A stretch of 35,560 nt of DNA, taken from assembly GCA_024641655.1 (NCBI GenBank), contig JAHECR010000034.1, positions 1 through 35,560 of the forward strand, read 5' to 3'. Below are positions 33,856 through 35,560 of this stretch, in pieces. The first letter of the stretch is position 1; each line of letters begins with the position of its first letter. This DNA comes from Acidimicrobiaceae bacterium. GTDB taxonomy: Bacteria; Actinomycetota; Acidimicrobiia; Acidimicrobiales; UBA8592. The position numbers and the translations under genes are program-made. Below the pieces are notes generated by a model that saw only the letters and a program-made list of their open reading frames with translations, did not search any database and was not told the DNA's origin.

Positions 33856-34839
33856 ATGGCCGAGCAGCTCATCGACACTTTCGGGCGCATCCACCGCGAT
33901 CTGCGCATCTCGATCACCGATCGCTGCAATTTCCGTTGCCAGTACTGCATGCCCGTCGAGGGGATGGTGTGGACCCCTCGCGACGATCTGCTCACCTTCG
34001 AAGAGATCGAGCGACTCGCTCGGCTGCTCGTGGAGCGGTTCGGTATCGACTCGATCCGTGTCACCGGTGGTGAACCGACGGTGCGGGCGCACCTCCCCGT
34101 GCTGATCGAGAAGCTCGCGGCGCTGGGGGTGGACCTGGCCATGACGACCAACGGGGCCACCCTGGCACACATCGCCCAGGACCTGCGCGACGCAGGGCTG
34201 AAGCGCATCAACATCTCGCTCGACACCTTCGATCGTGATCGCTTCGTCTCGTTGACCCGACGCGACAATCTCGACGCGGTGCTCGAGGGCATCGACGCGG
34301 CGATCGCGGCGGGCTTCGACCCCGTGAAGGTCAATGCCGTCATCATGAAGGGTGTCAACGACGACGAGATCCTCGAATTCGCGGCGTTCGGGCGCGCCAA
34401 GGGCGTCGTCGTCCGGTTCATCGAGTTCATGCCGCTCGATGCCGACGAGGCATGGAGCCGCGACAAGGTGATGCCGCTGGCGGACATCGTCGACGTGTTG
34501 TCGGCTGCCTATGAGCTGGAGCCGCTCGAGCGCGGCTCGTCGCCCGCAGCGCGATGGCGTTACGCCGACGGGGCCGGCGAGGTCGGCGTGATCGCGACGG
34601 TCACGGACGCGTTCTGTGACTCCTGCGACCGCATCCGTCTGACCGCCGAGGGCCAGTTCCGGAATTGTCTCTTCGCGCTCGACGGCGTCGACCTGCGGGC
34701 GCTCCTGCGCGGTGACGCCTCCGACGACGAGCTCGCCGACGTGCTTCGGGGCAACGTCGCGCAGAAGTGGGCCGGTCACCAGATCGGGACGGTCGCCTTC
34801 ATCCGCCCGAAGAAGTCGATGTCACAGATCGGCGGCTGA
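33856..34839 (+). CDS. moaA: GTP 3',8-cyclase MoaA (radical SAM)
   Basis: First step of molybdenum cofactor synthesis: radical-SAM cyclisation of GTP, giving with MoaC cyclic pyranopterin monophosphate (327 aa). N-terminal radical-SAM cluster CNFRCQYC with Cys24, Cys28 and Cys31; VTGGEPTVR as the SAM-binding GGE motif; LKRINISLDT. The second [4Fe-4S] cluster that binds GTP is held by Cys254-x2-Cys257-x13-Cys271 (CDSCDRIRLT...NCLF). The protein ends in Gly-Gly, which is needed for activity in known MoaA proteins. All expected residues are present. moaC follows 59 bases later. Confidence 0.97.
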   Translation: MAEQLIDTFGRIHRDLRISITDRCNFRCQYCMPVEGMVWTPRDDLLTFEEIERLARLLVERFGIDSIRVTGGEPTVRAHLPVLIEKLAALGVDLAMTTNGATLAHIAQDLRDAGLKRINISLDTFDRDRFVSLTRRDNLDAVLEGIDAAIAAGFDPVKVNAVIMKGVNDDEILEFAAFGRAKGVVVRFIEFMPLDADEAWSRDKVMPLADIVDVLSAAYELEPLERGSSPAARWRYADGAGEVGVIATVTDAFCDSCDRIRLTAEGQFRNCLFALDGVDLRALLRGDASDDELADVLRGNVAQKWAGHQIGTVAFIRPKKSMSQIGG

Positions 34840-34885
34840 CGGCGGCGCGCCGCCCGCGATGCGACCCTGGGGCCGGTGGACCTCC

Positions 34886-34891
34886 TACACT
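34886..34891 (+). promoter_or_regulatory. Candidate -10 box for leaderless moaC mRNA
   Basis: TACACT, 7 bases before the ATG at 34899; no ribosome site. Confidence 0.5.
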
Positions 34892-34898
34892 CTCGGCC

Positions 34899-35402
34899 AT
34901 GTCGGATCAGGGCTTCACCCACCTCGACCCCCTCGGCCGGGCCCGCATGGTCGATGTCACGCCGAAGGACCCGAGTCATCGACGAGCCATCGCCCGGGCC
35001 AAGGTCCACATGACCCCCGAGACCGCATCGGCTGTCGCGCGCGGGGCGATCGGCAAAGGTGACGTACTCGCCGTCGCGCGGGTGGCGGGTATCCAGGCGG
35101 CCAAGCGCACGCCCGAACTGATCCCGCTGTGTCATCCGTTGCTCGTCGGCGCCGTGCTGGTGAACTTCCGCCTCGAGGACACCTTCATCGAGGTCGAAGC
35201 CGAGGTCGAGACCTACGACCGCACCGGCGTCGAGATGGAGGCGCTCACTGCGTGCTCGGTTGCTGCGCTCACGATTTACGACATGTGCAAGAGCCGCGAC
35301 CGTGAGATGGTGATCGGTGACATCGCCCTGTGGGAGAAGACGGGCGGTCGATCCGGCACGTTCCGGCGCCCAGGCTACGAAGACGAGCTCTACGACTCGT
35401 AA
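34899..35402 (+). CDS. moaC: Cyclic pyranopterin monophosphate synthase MoaC
   Basis: Works after MoaA to form cyclic pyranopterin monophosphate (167 aa). Motifs are MVDVTPKDPSHRRAIARAKV, the active-site region RTPELIPLCHPLLV, VEAEVETYDRTGVEMEALTACSVAALTIYDMCKS and the catalytic lysine region KSRDREMVIGDI with EKTGGRSG. The frame is open further upstream, but the ATG at 34899 is the one that follows TACACT by 7 bases and gives the usual MoaC length. A G+C-rich hairpin begins 12 bases after the stop. Confidence 0.96.
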   Translation: MSDQGFTHLDPLGRARMVDVTPKDPSHRRAIARAKVHMTPETASAVARGAIGKGDVLAVARVAGIQAAKRTPELIPLCHPLLVGAVLVNFRLEDTFIEVEAEVETYDRTGVEMEALTACSVAALTIYDMCKSRDREMVIGDIALWEKTGGRSGTFRRPGYEDELYDS

Positions 35403-35413
35403 GGCCGGCGCGG

Positions 35414-35428
35414 GCGGGCGACGCCCGC
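35414..35428 (+). terminator. G+C-rich hairpin after moaC
   Basis: GCGGGCG and CGCCCGC face each other around a single A; the outer five pairs with a 5-base loop are physically likely. There is no T-run, as is common in high-G+C actinobacteria. Confidence 0.4.
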
Positions 35429-35441
35429 GGCCCGCTCCCCG

Positions 35442-35537
35442 CTGGAGGTCCGTGGGACCTCGTGCCTGGAGGTCCGTGGGACCTCGTGCCTGGAGGTCCG
35501 TGGGACCTCGTGCCTGGAGGTCCGTGGGACCTCGTGC
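35442..35537. repeat. Four exact tandem copies of a 24-bp palindromic repeat
   Basis: Units at 35442-35465, 35466-35489, 35490-35513 and 35514-35537 are identical. Each contains the perfect inverted repeat GAGGTCC-GTG-GGACCTC (7-bp stem, 3-base loop). There are no spacers, so it is not CRISPR-like. It is noncoding as far as can be seen, 40 bases past the moaC stop, with only 23 bases after it before the window ends. Possible roles are a stacked terminator, a protein-binding array, or a repeat family spread over the chromosome. Confidence 0.9.
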
Positions 35538-35560
35538 CGGGGTCCCATCGGCAGGCGGGG

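Noticed and set aside
35442..35537. CRISPR array
   Set aside because: The repeats abut directly with no spacers, and no cas genes are present.

Overview
The window is a gene-dense, very G+C-rich chromosomal segment, about 28 protein genes in 35.6 kb, with no gap longer than about 225 bases between genes. Protein families, frequent GTG starts and promoter style point to the Actinomycetota. An acidimicrobiial lineage is my best guess, but that is inference from gene content; there is no rRNA gene to settle it. I see no tRNA, rRNA, insertion sequence, phage gene or CRISPR array.

Layout. (1) 1-4402, minus: a Tad/Flp (type IVb pilus) operon in the order cpaB, tadA, tadB, tadC, with tadC cut by the window edge. 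(2) 4562-6392, minus: a Nei/Fpg DNA glycosylase followed by a ferrochelatase. (3) 6504-7409, plus: a secreted Rpf-like (transglycosylase-like) cell-wall protein. (4) 7494-16845: three large polytopic membrane proteins. These are an unassigned GT-C-like protein, a TIGR03663/Agl23-family protein, and (opposite strand) a 1661-residue fusion of a PMT-like half with a DUF2298/YYY half. This is the most unusual block and looks like a lipid-linked sugar or envelope glycosylation island. (5) 16942-25394: household genes, namely a glutaredoxin-like protein, two crotonases, an ABC-F ATPase, an NfuA-like Fe-S carrier, dxs, a YbhN/AglD-like flippase-domain protein and an FlK-like thioesterase. (6) 25446-30613, plus: tldD, two tandem tldE paralogues and uppP in one compact run. 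(7) 30691-32419, minus: plsY, an FmdB/Ruc-like zinc-ribbon protein and a second SAF protein. (8) 32547-35402, plus: moeA, moaA and moaC for molybdenum cofactor synthesis. (9) 35403-35560: a hairpin, then four exact tandem copies of a 24-bp palindromic repeat.

Themes. Several genes serve polyprenyl-carrier and envelope chemistry: dxs makes isoprenoid precursor, uppP recycles the carrier, the GT-C proteins probably use lipid-linked sugars, the YbhN-like protein is of a flippase-associated family, plsY makes phospholipid and the Rpf-like protein acts on peptidoglycan. Many genes have a TANNNT hexamer 6-7 bases before the start codon (nei, the PMT-YYY fusion, the ABC-F gene, nfuA, plsY, moeA, moaC; 9 bases for moaA). 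That is the arrangement expected for leaderless mRNAs, and I used it to choose several starts. Other genes (cpaB, the first crotonase, the second SAF gene, the second crotonase) instead have clear Shine-Dalgarno sequences.
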